Notes under the pieces: generated by a model
The model's input: the letters and a program-made list of their open reading frames with translations, nothing else
The model's database searches: none
Told to the model about the DNA's origin: nothing
Made by a program: the position numbers and the translations under genes
In this document: positions 50,628-60,323 of the stretch, piece after piece
Numbering within the stretch: the first letter of the stretch is position 1
Layout of the letters: each line of letters starts with the position of its first letter
Assembly (NCBI RefSeq): GCF_003576315.1
Contig: NZ_QWFZ01000003.1
Coordinates: 310,001-374,000 of the forward strand
Direction: 5' to 3'
From: Henriciella mobilis
GTDB taxonomy: Bacteria > Pseudomonadota > Alphaproteobacteria > Caulobacterales > Hyphomonadaceae
DNA length: 64,000 nt

Positions 50628-52444
50628 GCGCCGACAGACTCCCGCACGATTTCCAGCCCGGGCAAGGAGCCGTCCTCTCGCCAGGCCTTGAGGATGGAGA
50701 AATACTCCATCGACCCGCCGCCATAGAAGGAATTCTGGCGGGCGCGCGCGGCGATCTGGCCTTCATTATTGTAATAGCCAGGCGTGCATTCAGCGAGGAA
50801 TTGCTCGCGCATCTGTGCCTTGTCGATGATCGTCTCGACCCATTTGGACTGGGCTTGCGGCGTTGGTTCGATCTGGACGATACCCTCATCCAGTGCCCGC
50901 GACAGGATATAAGAGAGGTGTACAGCCTGTTCGTCGAGCTGGTGAGGATAGTTCGCCGTAAACGCCGCCTGGGCCCCGCCCATCACGAAGACGTTGGGGA
51001 AATCGCGGACGAATATGCCGTGCAGGCTCTCGACACCATCTTCCCATGCGTCCGACAGGGCTTTTCCGCCCCGCCCGTACAATTCGTAGCCTGAACGGCG
51101 TGTATAGGAGGTGCCAACCTCGAAGCCTGTCGCGTAGATCAGGCAGTCGAGCTCATATTCCTTGCCATCGACGACGACACCTTTCTCGGTGATGCGGTCG
51201 ACGCCCTGTCCATTCGTGTCGACGAGGGTGACATTGTCGCGATTGAATGTGGCAAGGTAATCGTCATGGAAGCATGGGCGCTTGCAGAACTGCCGATACC
51301 AGGGCTTCAGCGCCTCGGCGGCCTCCCGGTCAGCGATCACTTCGTCGACCCGCGCGCGGATCGATTCCATCTTCTTGAAGTCCGCGAGTTCCGCGATCTC
51401 CTGAAGCTTCTCGGGTGACATCTCCTCGCCGTTCTGGTCGGCCGCAATGAAAAGCAGATTGCGGATGATGTCGGTCCAGCCATCCTGCACCAGGTCCTCG
51501 GCCTGATAGCCGCCGGAGACGAGGATATTGAAATTGTCCATCCGCTTCTTCTGCCAGCCCGGCTCCAGCGAGCGTGCCCAGTCCGGATCGGTCGGCTTGT
51601 TGTCGCGCACATCAATCGAGCTTGGCGTTCTCTGAAAGACAAAGAGCTCCTTGGCGCCCTCACCGAGATGCGGCACGCACTGAACGGCCGTCGCCCCCGT
51701 GCCGATGATGCCGACCCGCTTGTCCTTCAGCCCGTCGAGGCCGCCGTCAGGCCCGCCGCCGGTATAGTCATAGTCCCAGCGGCTGGTATGGAAGGTGTGG
51801 CCCTTGAAGTCCTGAATGCCGGGGATGCCAGGCAGCTTCGGGCGGTGCAGCGGGCCATTCGACATGATCACGAAACGCGCCTTCATTGCGTCGCCGCGAT
51901 TGGTCGAAACGGTCCAGCGCTTTGCGGCCTCATCCCAGTCCATACGCGTAACTTCCGTCTGGAACAGGACATCGTCATAGAGATCATAATGCTCAGCGAT
52001 GCGCGCGCTGTGGCCGAGAATCTCGCGCGCCGGAGTGTATTTCTGCGCCGGCATGAAGCCCGTCTCTTCGAGCAGCGGGAGGTAGATGTAACTCTCGATA
52101 TCGCAAGCGGCGCCAGGATAGCGGTTCCAGTACCAGGTCCCGCCGAAGTCGCCGCCCTTCTCGATCATGCGCATGTGCTTGATCCCTGCTTCGCGCAGCC
52201 GCGCGCCCGACAGGAGCCCGCCAAATCCGCCGCCGATCACGATGATGTCCACCTCGTCGCTCAGCGGCGCGCGGTCGATCTCTTCATCGATGTAGGGGTC
52301 CTCGATATAGCCCGCATATTCTTCGCGGATCTCGACATATTGCTCATTGCCATCGGCGCGCAGCCGCTTGTCGCGTTCTGCCCTGTATTTTTCACGCAGT
52401 GTGTCCGGATCGAAGTCCAGACGGCCAGCATTGCCGTCAGCCAT
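50624..52444 (-). CDS. flavin-containing Baeyer-Villiger-type monooxygenase
   Basis: 606 residues. The FAD-binding motif IVIGGGFGGLLSGARLREAG lies at about 68-87 and the BVMO fingerprint FKGHTFHTSRWDYDYTGG near the middle. Then the NADPH site KRVGIIGTGATAVQCVPHLG follows, with the long linkers and late ATGFEVGTSYTRR typical of type I BVMOs. It uses NADPH and O2 to insert oxygen beside ketones, or acts on related substrates. A 94-bp gap separates it from divergent rlmN. The substrate is not predictable. Confidence 0.9.
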   Translation of the reverse strand: MADGNAGRLDFDPDTLREKYRAERDKRLRADGNEQYVEIREEYAGYIEDPYIDEEIDRAPLSDEVDIIVIGGGFGGLLSGARLREAGIKHMRMIEKGGDFGGTWYWNRYPGAACDIESYIYLPLLEETGFMPAQKYTPAREILGHSARIAEHYDLYDDVLFQTEVTRMDWDEAAKRWTVSTNRGDAMKARFVIMSNGPLHRPKLPGIPGIQDFKGHTFHTSRWDYDYTGGGPDGGLDGLKDKRVGIIGTGATAVQCVPHLGEGAKELFVFQRTPSSIDVRDNKPTDPDWARSLEPGWQKKRMDNFNILVSGGYQAEDLVQDGWTDIIRNLLFIAADQNGEEMSPEKLQEIAELADFKKMESIRARVDEVIADREAAEALKPWYRQFCKRPCFHDDYLATFNRDNVTLVDTNGQGVDRITEKGVVVDGKEYELDCLIYATGFEVGTSYTRRSGYELYGRGGKALSDAWEDGVESLHGIFVRDFPNVFVMGGAQAAFTANYPHQLDEQAVHLSYILSRALDEGIVQIEPTPQAQSKWVETIIDKAQMREQFLAECTPGYYNNEGQIAARARQNSFYGGGSMEYFSILKAWREDGSLPGLEIVRESVGA

Positions 52445-52538
52445 TGTATTTCCTCCCGTCGAGGGCCCTTGCGGCCTCTTATCTGTTCGCTGCAGTGGCA
52501 GTGCCGTCTAATTCTTAGATTTCCGGCAAGGACATGCT

Positions 52539-53708
52539 ATGTGCAGCGCAATGAAACATGATCTGGACCTTTCACGCCGCGTCAAGGCAAGTCCTTCTGC
52601 GCCTGCGAACCTCGCAGGCCTGTCGCTGCCTGCCCTGAAAGCGGAGATGGAAGGCTTGGGCCTGGATCCGAAAAAGGCCGGCATGCGGGCCAAGCAGCTG
52701 CGGCGCTGGATCCATCATTTCGGCGTGCAGGACTTTTCCGGCATGACCGATATCGCCAAGGAGCTTCGCGCGGAACTGGCGGAAAAGTATGTCCTGACGC
52801 GCCCTGAAATCGCCGAGCACAAGGTCTCGGTCGACGGCACCCAGAAGTGGCTGACCCGCTTCCAGCCGGGCGTCGAGGGCGAAAGCGTCTACATCCCGGA
52901 TGTCGGCCGTTCCGGCGCGCTCTGCGTTTCAAGCCAGGTCGGCTGCACGTTGAACTGCACCTTCTGCCACACCGGCACGCAGAAGCTGGTACGCAATCTG
53001 ACCGCGCAGGAAATCGTCAGCCAGGTGCTGATTGCGCGCGATGAATTGCAGGAGTGGCCGAGCTCGACCGAGAACCGCAAGCTCACCAACATTGTCTTCA
53101 TGGGCATGGGCGAGCCGCTCTATAATCTCGACAATGTCGCAGAGGCCATCGACACGATATCGGATGGCGACGGCATCGCACTTGGCCGCCGGCGGATTAC
53201 GGTCTCGACCGCGGGGGTCGCCCCGAAGATTCCCGAGCTTGGCGAACGCACCGGCGCCATGCTGGCCATTTCACTACACGCGGTGCGCGACGACCTGCGC
53301 AACGAAATCGTGCCGATCAACAGGAAGTATGATCTGAAGACGCTGTTCGAGGCGATCCGCGCCTATCCCGATCTTGGCAACTCCAAGCGGGTTACGTTCG
53401 AATACGTCATGCTGAAGGGCATCAACGACTCGCCGGCCGAAGCGCGCGACCTGGTGAAGCTGCTCAAGGGCGTGCCCGCGAAGATCAACCTGATCCCGTT
53501 CAACCCCTGGCCGGGCTCTCCCTACGAGTGCTCGGACTGGGAGACGATCGAGAATTTCGCAGAAATCGTGAACCGGGCTGGCTATGCATCGCCGATCCGC
53601 ACGCCGCGCGGCCGAGACATTTTTGCCGCCTGCGGACAGCTCAGATCGGAAAGCGTCAAGAAGTCTGCGGCGGAGAAACGCCGCGAAGCGCTGGCCGCCG
53701 ATTCCTGA
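52539..53708 (+). CDS. rlmN: dual-specificity 23S rRNA/tRNA adenine-C2 methyltransferase RlmN
   Basis: 389 residues, radical SAM enzyme that methylates A2503 of 23S rRNA and A37 of some tRNAs. The cluster motif [11 protein letters not shown] gives C136, C140 and C143. Also visible are the N-terminal [20 protein letters not shown], the [11 protein letters not shown] loop, and the conserved C-terminal cysteine in [15 protein letters not shown] 6 bases upstream supports ATG 52539 over the one four codons later. Length normal. Confidence 0.96.
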   Translation: MCSAMKHDLDLSRRVKASPSAPANLAGLSLPALKAEMEGLGLDPKKAGMRAKQLRRWIHHFGVQDFSGMTDIAKELRAELAEKYVLTRPEIAEHKVSVDGTQKWLTRFQPGVEGESVYIPDVGRSGALCVSSQVGCTLNCTFCHTGTQKLVRNLTAQEIVSQVLIARDELQEWPSSTENRKLTNIVFMGMGEPLYNLDNVAEAIDTISDGDGIALGRRRITVSTAGVAPKIPELGERTGAMLAISLHAVRDDLRNEIVPINRKYDLKTLFEAIRAYPDLGNSKRVTFEYVMLKGINDSPAEARDLVKLLKGVPAKINLIPFNPWPGSPYECSDWETIENFAEIVNRAGYASPIRTPRGRDIFAACGQLRSESVKKSAAEKRREALAADS

Positions 53709-53827
53709 TCCCTGCTGCTTATGGTGAATCCGGGATTTACCCGGACCCGCAAGACTCCATGAAAACCTTCGATCCGCTTTCGCGATTCATAGAGAGAAGC
53801 CTGCGATAAGCCCGCTATTCAAGGTTT

Positions 53828-54307
53828 GTGGGGGCACAGGTGTCAATTCTTTCTCTTTTGCAGACGCGTCCGATGCAGGCGTCGCTCACCGCTGCGCAGG
53901 GGCCAAAGGCCGATGCATCCCGTACACAGGACACCGCCGCGAAAGACCCCCAGCCCATCTCGGCTGGACCGCCGCCTGCTCTGGTCGACAATGCGCGGAA
54001 ATGGACAATCATGGTCACTCCGGCCCGGGAGGATAGCCCGGCTGACGAGACCATTGAGCAGGTCCTCGACGAGGACACGCAATCGGCACTGGTCCGGGCC
54101 AGTAGCAACGAACGCCTGGACATGCCGCGCATGAGTGCCTCCCTCGCCAGCGCCCTGATCACGCTGAATGCAAAACCCTCGAGCATGGCCCACTTGCTGG
54201 AGGGCGCCGAAGACGGCCCCGGCCTCGTTGAGCGTGCCTATTCTCAGCTCGGCAGCGTGGCTGGACAGGGACCGGCCTCTTTCGCGGCCTACAACAAATC
54301 CGCCTGA
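53828..54307 (+). CDS. hypothetical protein, 159 aa
   Basis: Starts with GTG 53828; the sequence is Ala/Ser/Asp-rich with a disordered first half (TAAQGPKADASRTQDTAAKD) and a helical second half (RMSASLASALITLNAKP, HLLEGAEDGPGLVERAYSQL). No signal, membrane segment or known motif. Third-position GC bias supports this frame against the overlapping minus-strand frames. It sits between rlmN and the convergent TAXI gene. Low-confidence gene of unknown role. Confidence 0.45.
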   Translation: MGAQVSILSLLQTRPMQASLTAAQGPKADASRTQDTAAKDPQPISAGPPPALVDNARKWTIMVTPAREDSPADETIEQVLDEDTQSALVRASSNERLDMPRMSASLASALITLNAKPSSMAHLLEGAEDGPGLVERAYSQLGSVAGQGPASFAAYNKSA

Positions 54308-54314
54308 TGACGGG

Positions 54315-55637
54315 TCAGGCGGTCTGGTGCTCGGCCGCGCCTGCATCGCGCGCGTACAAGCCCTGAACGAGATTTCTCACAAAGGCGATATGGCTGCGCA
54401 GGTGGTAGACTTCCTCGGTATAGGAAAGCGGAACGTCCAGTTCCCCCACTTCCTTCTGGAGTTCTGAGACCTCACCGAGGACCTGGTCGCGTTCGTCATT
54501 GGTGGTCGCCGCCCGGCCGCGCGCTTCAAGTTCGCGCAGATCCTTGTACCAGATGTAGATCTTCCGGCGCACCTGCCAGCGGTAGATCGGCGGCGCGACC
54601 CGGACCAGCGGGATCATCAGCGTGATCAGGGGGATCAGGAAGACCCAGGCCCGCTCCAGGAAGTTGGCGAGATGGAACGAGAAATAATTGCGCAGGAAGG
54701 ACGGCCCGTTCTTCCAGTAGCGTTCGGCCTCACCGGACAGCGGCATGTCGATGAGGGACTTGTCCGGAAAGGCCCCGGCGGGCGCAAAGGCAGAATTGCC
54801 CGAATGGATGTCTTCCGACGCCTCGAGCAGCAGCGACTGGATCGCCGGATGCAGGTCCTTGTTCACAGCAAGCTGGGCCACTGATGCGATCAGCGGAATG
54901 TCTGCGGAGGGCACGTCACGCTCCAGGTCGAGAATGCCGCGATAGAGCGTCACTTCATCGAGGGCTGAAGTCCGACGCGCCAGAGCCGGTGCCCGGTCGA
55001 ATGGCAGCAGCCGGATGCCAGGCGTTTCCAGAAGGTCGGCGATATAGGGCGCATCGATGGAAGCGGAGAAAGCCGCGGCATCGAGGTCGCCCGCCTTGAG
55101 TGCACTGGCCGCAGCCAGCCCGCTGGGCGTACTCCTCGAAGACGGCGTCCAGTCGCCGCCCCATGTTTCCTGCAGGTCGACTGCCAATGCGCGTGTGCCT
55201 GACCCTTCGCCGCCAATGGCGAAACGGACCGTCCTGAGATCGCCGAAATCATCGGCCGGGACACCCTCGCGCACGAACACCCAGAAGGGCTCGTGGAACA
55301 TGCCGGCCAGCGAGCGCAGCGCTTCGCGGTTTTCAGGCCCGGCCAGCCCGCCCTGGATGAAGGCGATGTCTGCCTTGCCGGTCATCAGCAGGTCGAGATT
55401 TTCGATCGATCCGCGCGTTTCCAGCACGTCCACTTCAACGCCGTTTTCGGCAAGGGCGGCCTTGTATTGCTGGGCCAGCGAGTAATAGGCCCCGCCCGAT
55501 CCGCCGGACGCGAACGTGACCTTTTTCGGCGGCGCGGGGTCGATCAGGGACAACGCCAGCCAGATGCTCGCGATCAGCACCAGCGCGAGCGGCGCATAAA
55601 CCTTCAGAGCGTCTTTCATCTTCTTGTCCATGCGCAA
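54315..55637 (-). CDS. TAXI family TRAP-type solute-binding protein, membrane-anchored
   Basis: 440 residues. A signal-anchor helix (residues ~12-32) precedes the TAXI domain: KKVTFASGGSGGAYYSLAQQYKAALAENG, VDVLETRGSIENLDLLMTGKADIAFIQGG and VRFAIGGEGSGTRALA. Unlike simple binding proteins, it has a second helix (FLERAWVFLIPLITLMIPLV) and a ~100-residue cytoplasmic tail with coiled coil (RDQVLGEVSELQKEVGEL). No TRAP permease genes are near. It may be a sensor-type TAXI protein. Confidence 0.85.
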   Translation of the reverse strand: MRMDKKMKDALKVYAPLALVLIASIWLALSLIDPAPPKKVTFASGGSGGAYYSLAQQYKAALAENGVEVDVLETRGSIENLDLLMTGKADIAFIQGGLAGPENREALRSLAGMFHEPFWVFVREGVPADDFGDLRTVRFAIGGEGSGTRALAVDLQETWGGDWTPSSRSTPSGLAAASALKAGDLDAAAFSASIDAPYIADLLETPGIRLLPFDRAPALARRTSALDEVTLYRGILDLERDVPSADIPLIASVAQLAVNKDLHPAIQSLLLEASEDIHSGNSAFAPAGAFPDKSLIDMPLSGEAERYWKNGPSFLRNYFSFHLANFLERAWVFLIPLITLMIPLVRVAPPIYRWQVRRKIYIWYKDLRELEARGRAATTNDERDQVLGEVSELQKEVGELDVPLSYTEEVYHLRSHIAFVRNLVQGLYARDAGAAEHQTA

Positions 55638-55828
55638 GGGCCCACCTAGACCGCAACCCTAGCGCGGCGCTTGCGGGTTCGTCGAGTGTCCCGAATGCCT
55701 CCATGGCGCCTTCGCCTGCGGCACGCTGAAGCAAATGCAGGCAAATGACCGCAATTTGAGTCGTTTTCTTGTCATGCCTCGCCTATGTTAGTGTTCTGAA
55801 AGACACACCAGGATCGACGGATTAGATA

Positions 55829-57748
55829 ATGAATATGCGCAATCTCGCTGTCTGGGGACTCATCGCCGCCCTCGTCGTGGCCATGATGATCGCCATGCAG
55901 GGTACCTCAGTCGCCGCCGGTTCGGAAAAGGTTCCGATTTCCGAGATCATGCAAATGGCCAAGGAAGGCCAGATTGCGGAAGCCACGGTTACCAATGACC
56001 GCATCACGGCTATCACTCAGGGCGGCAGTACGGTTTATGCTGAAAAGCTGCCGAGCAATTTCGAAGCGTCGAACAAGCTGACGGACCTCGGCGTAGAGGT
56101 CACCGAGGATGCCGATACCGGCTTCAGCCTGAGCGGCCTGCTCCTCAATCTGCTGCCGCTGGTGCTGATCCTCGGCCTCTTCCTGTTCCTGATGCGTCAG
56201 ATGCAGGGCGGCGGCGGTGGACGCGGCGCGATGAGCTTCGGTAAGTCGCGCGCCCGCATGCTGACCGAGAAATCCGGCCGCGTGACGTTTGATGACGTCG
56301 CAGGAGTGGACGAAGCCAAGGAAGAGCTGCAGGAAGTCGTCGAGTTCCTGCGTGACCCTGCCCGCTTCCAGCGCCTTGGCGGCAAGATCCCGAAAGGCGC
56401 GCTTCTGGTTGGCCCTCCGGGCACCGGTAAGACGCTGCTCGCCCGCGCGGTGGCAGGCGAAGCCGGCGTGCCCTTCTTCACGATTTCCGGTTCCGACTTT
56501 GTCGAGATGTTCGTCGGCGTCGGTGCAAGCCGTGTCCGCGACATGTTCGAGCAGGCCAAGCGCAATGCACCCTGCATCATCTTCATTGACGAAATCGACG
56601 CTGTCGGCCGTTCGCGCGGCGCCGGCCTCGGCGGCGGCAATGACGAGCGCGAGCAGACGCTGAACCAGCTGCTCGTCGAGATGGACGGGTTCGAGGCCAA
56701 TGATGGCATCATCATCATTGCCGCGACCAACCGCCCCGACGTTCTGGACCCGGCCCTGCTGCGCCCCGGCCGCTTCGACCGTCAGGTCACGGTGAACAAT
56801 CCGGACATTCTTGGCCGCGAGCGCATCCTGAAAGTGCATATGCGCAACGTGCCGCTGGCCAAGGATGTGAATCCCAAAGTCATCGCGCGCGGTACGCCCG
56901 GCTTCTCGGGCGCCGATCTCGCCAACCTCGTCAACGAAGCCGCCCTTCTGGCAGCTCGGCGCGGCAAGCGCGTCGTGGCCATGGCCGAGTTCGAGGATGC
57001 CAAGGACAAGGTGCTGATGGGGCCGGAAAAGCGCTCCATGGTGATGTCCGACAAGGAACGCGAACTGACCGCCTGGCACGAGGCCGGCCACGCCATCGTG
57101 GCGCTCAAGGTCCCGGCGGCCGACCCGGTCCACAAGGCGACCATCATTCCGCGCGGCCGTGCCCTCGGCATGGTCATGCAGCTGCCCGAAGACGACAAGA
57201 TGTCGATGTCGAAGATCGAAATGACGTCACGGCTTGCCATCATGATGGGCGGGCGCGTCGCCGAGGAAGAAAAGTTCGGCATGGAGAATGTTACCGCCGG
57301 TGCAGCCTCGGACATCCAGCAGGCGACCAAGCTCGCCCGTGCCATGGTCACGCGCTGGGGCCTCTCCTCCGAGATCGGTCCGGTCGATTATGCCGATGAC
57401 CAGGGCGACGTGTTCCTCGGCCAGCAGCTGATGAACAAGTCCCATGTCTCCGAGGACACCTCCAAGAAGATCGAGGAAGAGGTCCGCAAACTCGTCCAGA
57501 AAGGCATGGACGATGCCCGCGAGATCATGACCAAGTATCGCGATCAGTGGAGCGCGGTCGCCGAAGGGCTGCTCGAATACGAGACGCTGTCTGGCGAAGA
57601 GATCAAGGACCTGCTCAACGGCAAGCCGCCGCACCGCCCGGAAGAACCGGACGAGCCGCAGGGGCCGACCTCCGCCGTGCCGGTCACCGGCAAGCGCCGG
57701 AAGGGCTTTGGCGGCGGGGAGCCGGACGGCGAACCGAGCCCGGCCTGA
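55829..57748 (+). CDS. ftsH: ATP-dependent zinc metalloprotease FtsH
   Basis: 639 residues. Two helices (residues ~3-23 and ~108-128) flank a periplasmic domain. The AAA module follows, with Walker A GPPGTGKT at 195-202, Walker [13 protein letters not shown], the [23 protein letters not shown] and pore loop [20 protein letters not shown]. The M41 protease HEAGH is at 417-421. It degrades membrane and misfolded proteins. A C-terminal Pro/Glu-rich tail ends in GEPSPA. A strong terminator follows. Confidence 0.97.
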   Translation: MNMRNLAVWGLIAALVVAMMIAMQGTSVAAGSEKVPISEIMQMAKEGQIAEATVTNDRITAITQGGSTVYAEKLPSNFEASNKLTDLGVEVTEDADTGFSLSGLLLNLLPLVLILGLFLFLMRQMQGGGGGRGAMSFGKSRARMLTEKSGRVTFDDVAGVDEAKEELQEVVEFLRDPARFQRLGGKIPKGALLVGPPGTGKTLLARAVAGEAGVPFFTISGSDFVEMFVGVGASRVRDMFEQAKRNAPCIIFIDEIDAVGRSRGAGLGGGNDEREQTLNQLLVEMDGFEANDGIIIIAATNRPDVLDPALLRPGRFDRQVTVNNPDILGRERILKVHMRNVPLAKDVNPKVIARGTPGFSGADLANLVNEAALLAARRGKRVVAMAEFEDAKDKVLMGPEKRSMVMSDKERELTAWHEAGHAIVALKVPAADPVHKATIIPRGRALGMVMQLPEDDKMSMSKIEMTSRLAIMMGGRVAEEEKFGMENVTAGAASDIQQATKLARAMVTRWGLSSEIGPVDYADDQGDVFLGQQLMNKSHVSEDTSKKIEEEVRKLVQKGMDDAREIMTKYRDQWSAVAEGLLEYETLSGEEIKDLLNGKPPHRPEEPDEPQGPTSAVPVTGKRRKGFGGGEPDGEPSPA

Positions 57749-57768
57749 TCATCGAACCCATCAATGAG

Positions 57769-57799
57769 AGGGCGCTGCCGGAATGGCCGCGCCCTTTTT
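57769..57799 (+). terminator. intrinsic terminator after ftsH
   Basis: AGGGCGC (57769-57775) pairs with GCGCCCT (57789-57795) around a 13-base loop, followed by TTTT. It lies 20 bp after ftsH and just before thiD, so it should separate or attenuate the two. Confidence 0.85.
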
Positions 57800-57817
57800 C
57801 TTTGGAGCATGCAGGAC

Positions 57818-58645
57818 ATGACCGAGAAAAGACCTGACCCGAACGGCCGCGTTCTCGTAGTCGCAGGATCCGATTCCGGCGGCGGCGCTGGCATACAGGC
57901 CGATATCAAGGCCATCATGGCAACGGGCGGCTATGCCATGACCGCCATTACGGCGATCACGGTCCAGGACACGACGGGCGTCCATGATGTCCATCCCGTG
58001 CCACTCAACACGGTGCGCGGCCAGATGGCCGTCTGTCTGAACGATATTGGGGCTGACGCCATCAAGACGGGTATGCTCGGGACGGCGGACCTGGTCGAGC
58101 TTGTGGCCGAAACGCTGGATGAGCGCGCACCTGATGTTCCGCGCATCGTCGACCCGGTCATGGTCGCAACGTCCGGCGACCGGCTGATTGACGAGCGCGC
58201 GGTCGAGGCGCTGATGTCCGTGCTTATGCCCGGCACCGCCCTTCTCACGCCGAATGCCCCGGAGGCTGAAGTGCTGAGCGGAAAATCCGTCGATGGGGTG
58301 AATGGCCAGCGGCGGGCGGCCGAAGCCCTGCTCAATCGCGGCGCAAAAGGTGTCCTCGTCAAGGGCGGGCACATTCCGGGCCGCGTCATCACGGATGTCC
58401 TGCAGACCGAGCATGGCGAGTGGCTCCTGGAGAGCGAGCGCATCGTGACTACATCGACCCATGGTACGGGCTGCACGCTGGCGAGCGCGATCGCGTCCCT
58501 GATAGCCCAGGGTCAGCCGATCGACGCAGCTGTCGAGACGGCTCGCGACTATCTTCATGGCGCCATCCAGCATGCGAAGGGCTTCGGCAGCGGCCATGGC
58601 CCGGTCGACCATGGCTGGACGCTCCAAACGGATGTGGAGCGATGA
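57818..58645 (+). CDS. thiD: hydroxymethylpyrimidine/phosphomethylpyrimidine kinase
   Basis: About 275 residues of the ribokinase fold. Motifs: VLVVAGSDSGGGAGIQADIKAI (substrate site), GYAMTAITAITVQDTTGV, KTGMLGTADLV, DPVMVATSGDRL, LTPNAPEAEVL and the ATP/catalytic THGTGCTLASAIAS. It phosphorylates HMP to HMP-PP for thiamine synthesis. ATG 57818 is favoured by GGAG 10 bases upstream; ATG 57809 is an alternative. No other thi genes are near and I found no TPP riboswitch. It overlaps the M23 gene by ATGA. Confidence 0.94.
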   Translation: MTEKRPDPNGRVLVVAGSDSGGGAGIQADIKAIMATGGYAMTAITAITVQDTTGVHDVHPVPLNTVRGQMAVCLNDIGADAIKTGMLGTADLVELVAETLDERAPDVPRIVDPVMVATSGDRLIDERAVEALMSVLMPGTALLTPNAPEAEVLSGKSVDGVNGQRRAAEALLNRGAKGVLVKGGHIPGRVITDVLQTEHGEWLLESERIVTTSTHGTGCTLASAIASLIAQGQPIDAAVETARDYLHGAIQHAKGFGSGHGPVDHGWTLQTDVER

Positions 58646-59307
58646 GCCTCGCGGAAACCCGCAAGCGTTATGATGACTGGCTCGCTGCGCGAGACGAGAG
58701 GCCGGCGGACATCATGGCGGGGATAGGCGACGCCCTCCACCTGCCGCTGGACAAAGCCGGCCTGAGAGCGCGCGGCTGGAGTGACCTGCCTGTCGACTGG
58801 GTCCCCGAAGACGGCCATCTCCACATAGGCGGCTATGGCGAGGACCGGGCGATCTATGACACGCCGATCTTCAATCCTGCTGGCGAGGAGCCGCGCACGA
58901 TCCATCTTGGGCTCGACATCTTTGCCCCGGCAGGACGCGCTGTTTACGCCCCGCTTGCCGGCAAGGTTCACAGCTTTCAGGTGAATGACAATGCCAAGGA
59001 TTATGGCCCGACCATCATCCTTGAGCACGCCCTCGCCCCCGGCCTGACAATCTGGTCGCTCTACGGCCACCTCAGCGCCGAAAGCCTCGACGGCCTTGCG
59101 ACTCGCCAGGACATCGCAGCCGGAAGCGAACTCGCCCGTCTCGGCGACCCGTCCGTGAATGGCGGCTGGGCACCGCACCTGCATGTCCAGCTGATGCTCG
59201 ACCTGCGCGGTCAATCCGGCGATTTTCCGGGCGTCTGCAGGCGCAGCGAGCAGTCGGACTGGCTAACGCTTTGCCCGGATCCGAGACCACTGCTGGGACT
59301 GATCTGA
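58642..59307 (+). CDS. M23-domain (LytM-like) protein without signal peptide
   Basis: 221 residues. The M23/duplicated-hybrid fold is seen as TIHLGLDIFAPAGRAVYAPLAGKVHSF, DYGPTIILEHALAPGLTIWSLYGHLS and NGGWAPHLHVQLMLDL, with H-x3-D, the HLS and HLH metal positions in place. There is no signal peptide. From memory the sequence resembles the M23 module found between phosphotransferase and aminotransferase domains in some large cytosolic enzymes, here alone. It is translationally coupled to thiD. A peptidoglycan role is doubtful. Confidence 0.72.
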   Translation: MSLAETRKRYDDWLAARDERPADIMAGIGDALHLPLDKAGLRARGWSDLPVDWVPEDGHLHIGGYGEDRAIYDTPIFNPAGEEPRTIHLGLDIFAPAGRAVYAPLAGKVHSFQVNDNAKDYGPTIILEHALAPGLTIWSLYGHLSAESLDGLATRQDIAAGSELARLGDPSVNGGWAPHLHVQLMLDLRGQSGDFPGVCRRSEQSDWLTLCPDPRPLLGLI

Positions 59308-59446
59308 AGCCGGGCGACCCGTTCCGCGATGAGGCTTTCCTTTCGCTCGCCTGAGCAGGCCGACTAAACCATGGCTTAGAAAGTCTGGTTTGTGCAGGCC
59401 CCTCTCTGGAACTATGTACGCGTCTTCCTGTTCAAGGGGACCCGCA

Positions 59447-60259
59447 ATGACCAGCCTGCCCTTTTACCAAATTGACGCTTTTGCTAGCCGCACCTTCGAG
59501 GGCAACCAGGCCTGCATCATGCCGATGGACAGCTTCCTGCCAGACGAGACGCTGCAGGCCATTGCGGCTGAAAACAATGTCGCGGAGACGGCCTTTATCG
59601 TACAGACGGGCGAGGGCGTCTGGGACCTGCGCTGGTTCACGCCAACCGTCGAGGTACCGCTTTGCGGGCACGCCACGCTGGCATCGGCGCACGCTCTGTT
59701 CTCGCATCTTGGATATGATGGCGAGGAGGTCGCATTCGATACCCGCCAATCCGGCCGGCTCACCGTAAAGCGCACGCCTGATGGCCGTTACGAGATGGAT
59801 TTTCCGGCGCCAGAGATCCGCAAGATGGACGTGACCGAAGATGTCGCCGCCGCGCTTGGCGCGTGGCCCCTCGAAGCCTGGGGCGGGCCATTTTACGCAG
59901 CGGTCTTCGCTGATCCCGAAGACATCGTGAGCATGCAGGCCGATATCGACCTCATCGGAAAGCTCGGCGTGATGAAGGATGTCAATCGCGGCAATCTCGG
60001 CGTGCTCGCGGCTGGCGGTGACGGTGTCGATGTGACGAGCCGCTTCTTCGCGCCGGCGAGCGGCATCCCGGAAGACCCGGCCACCGGCAGCTGGCATTGC
60101 ATGGTCGCAGCCATCATGGGGCCACGCCTGAAGCGCGCCTTCGACTGCTATCAGGCCTATCCCGGCCGCGGCGCCAAAATCGGTGTCGAGCTGGTTGGCG
60201 ACCGCGTGAAGCTGCGCGGGGACGCTGTGACCGTCATTGAAGGCAAATTCTCGCTCTAG
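59447..60259 (+). CDS. PhzF family isomerase
   Basis: About 270 residues with the PhzF pattern: FYQIDAFASRTFEGNQACIM, NNVAETAFIV with the catalytic glutamate, DLRWFTPTVEVPLCGHATLASAHALF, and late VTSRFFAPASGIPEDPATGSWHCMVA. Members act as isomerases or epimerases on small acids; this one's substrate is unknown. AAGGGGACC ends 4 bases before ATG 59447. It stands alone, 139 bp after the M23 gene. Confidence 0.9.
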   Translation: MTSLPFYQIDAFASRTFEGNQACIMPMDSFLPDETLQAIAAENNVAETAFIVQTGEGVWDLRWFTPTVEVPLCGHATLASAHALFSHLGYDGEEVAFDTRQSGRLTVKRTPDGRYEMDFPAPEIRKMDVTEDVAAALGAWPLEAWGGPFYAAVFADPEDIVSMQADIDLIGKLGVMKDVNRGNLGVLAAGGDGVDVTSRFFAPASGIPEDPATGSWHCMVAAIMGPRLKRAFDCYQAYPGRGAKIGVELVGDRVKLRGDAVTVIEGKFSL

Positions 60260-60323
60260 CTCAGAACACGCAGTCCTGAGCCCGCGTCATATCAGGCGCG
60301 CGAGCGCCGAGACGGAAGCAAGC

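Noticed and set aside
53729-53745. Hairpin TCCGGG-ATTTA-CCCGGA after rlmN
   Set aside because: No T run follows, so it is not a convincing terminator; may be a remnant repeat.
53758-53808. 16-codon frame MKTFDPLSRFIERSLR after rlmN
   Set aside because: Too short to support without expression data; no clear ribosome site.
55741-55828. Heat-shock type promoter before ftsH (TTGTCA at 55769, TATGTT at 55784)
   Set aside because: The spacing of 9 bases between the elements is far too short for a sigma-70 or sigma-32 promoter.
57749-57817. TPP riboswitch before thiD
   Set aside because: The 69-bp gap is filled by the ftsH terminator and lacks the conserved CTGAGA core.
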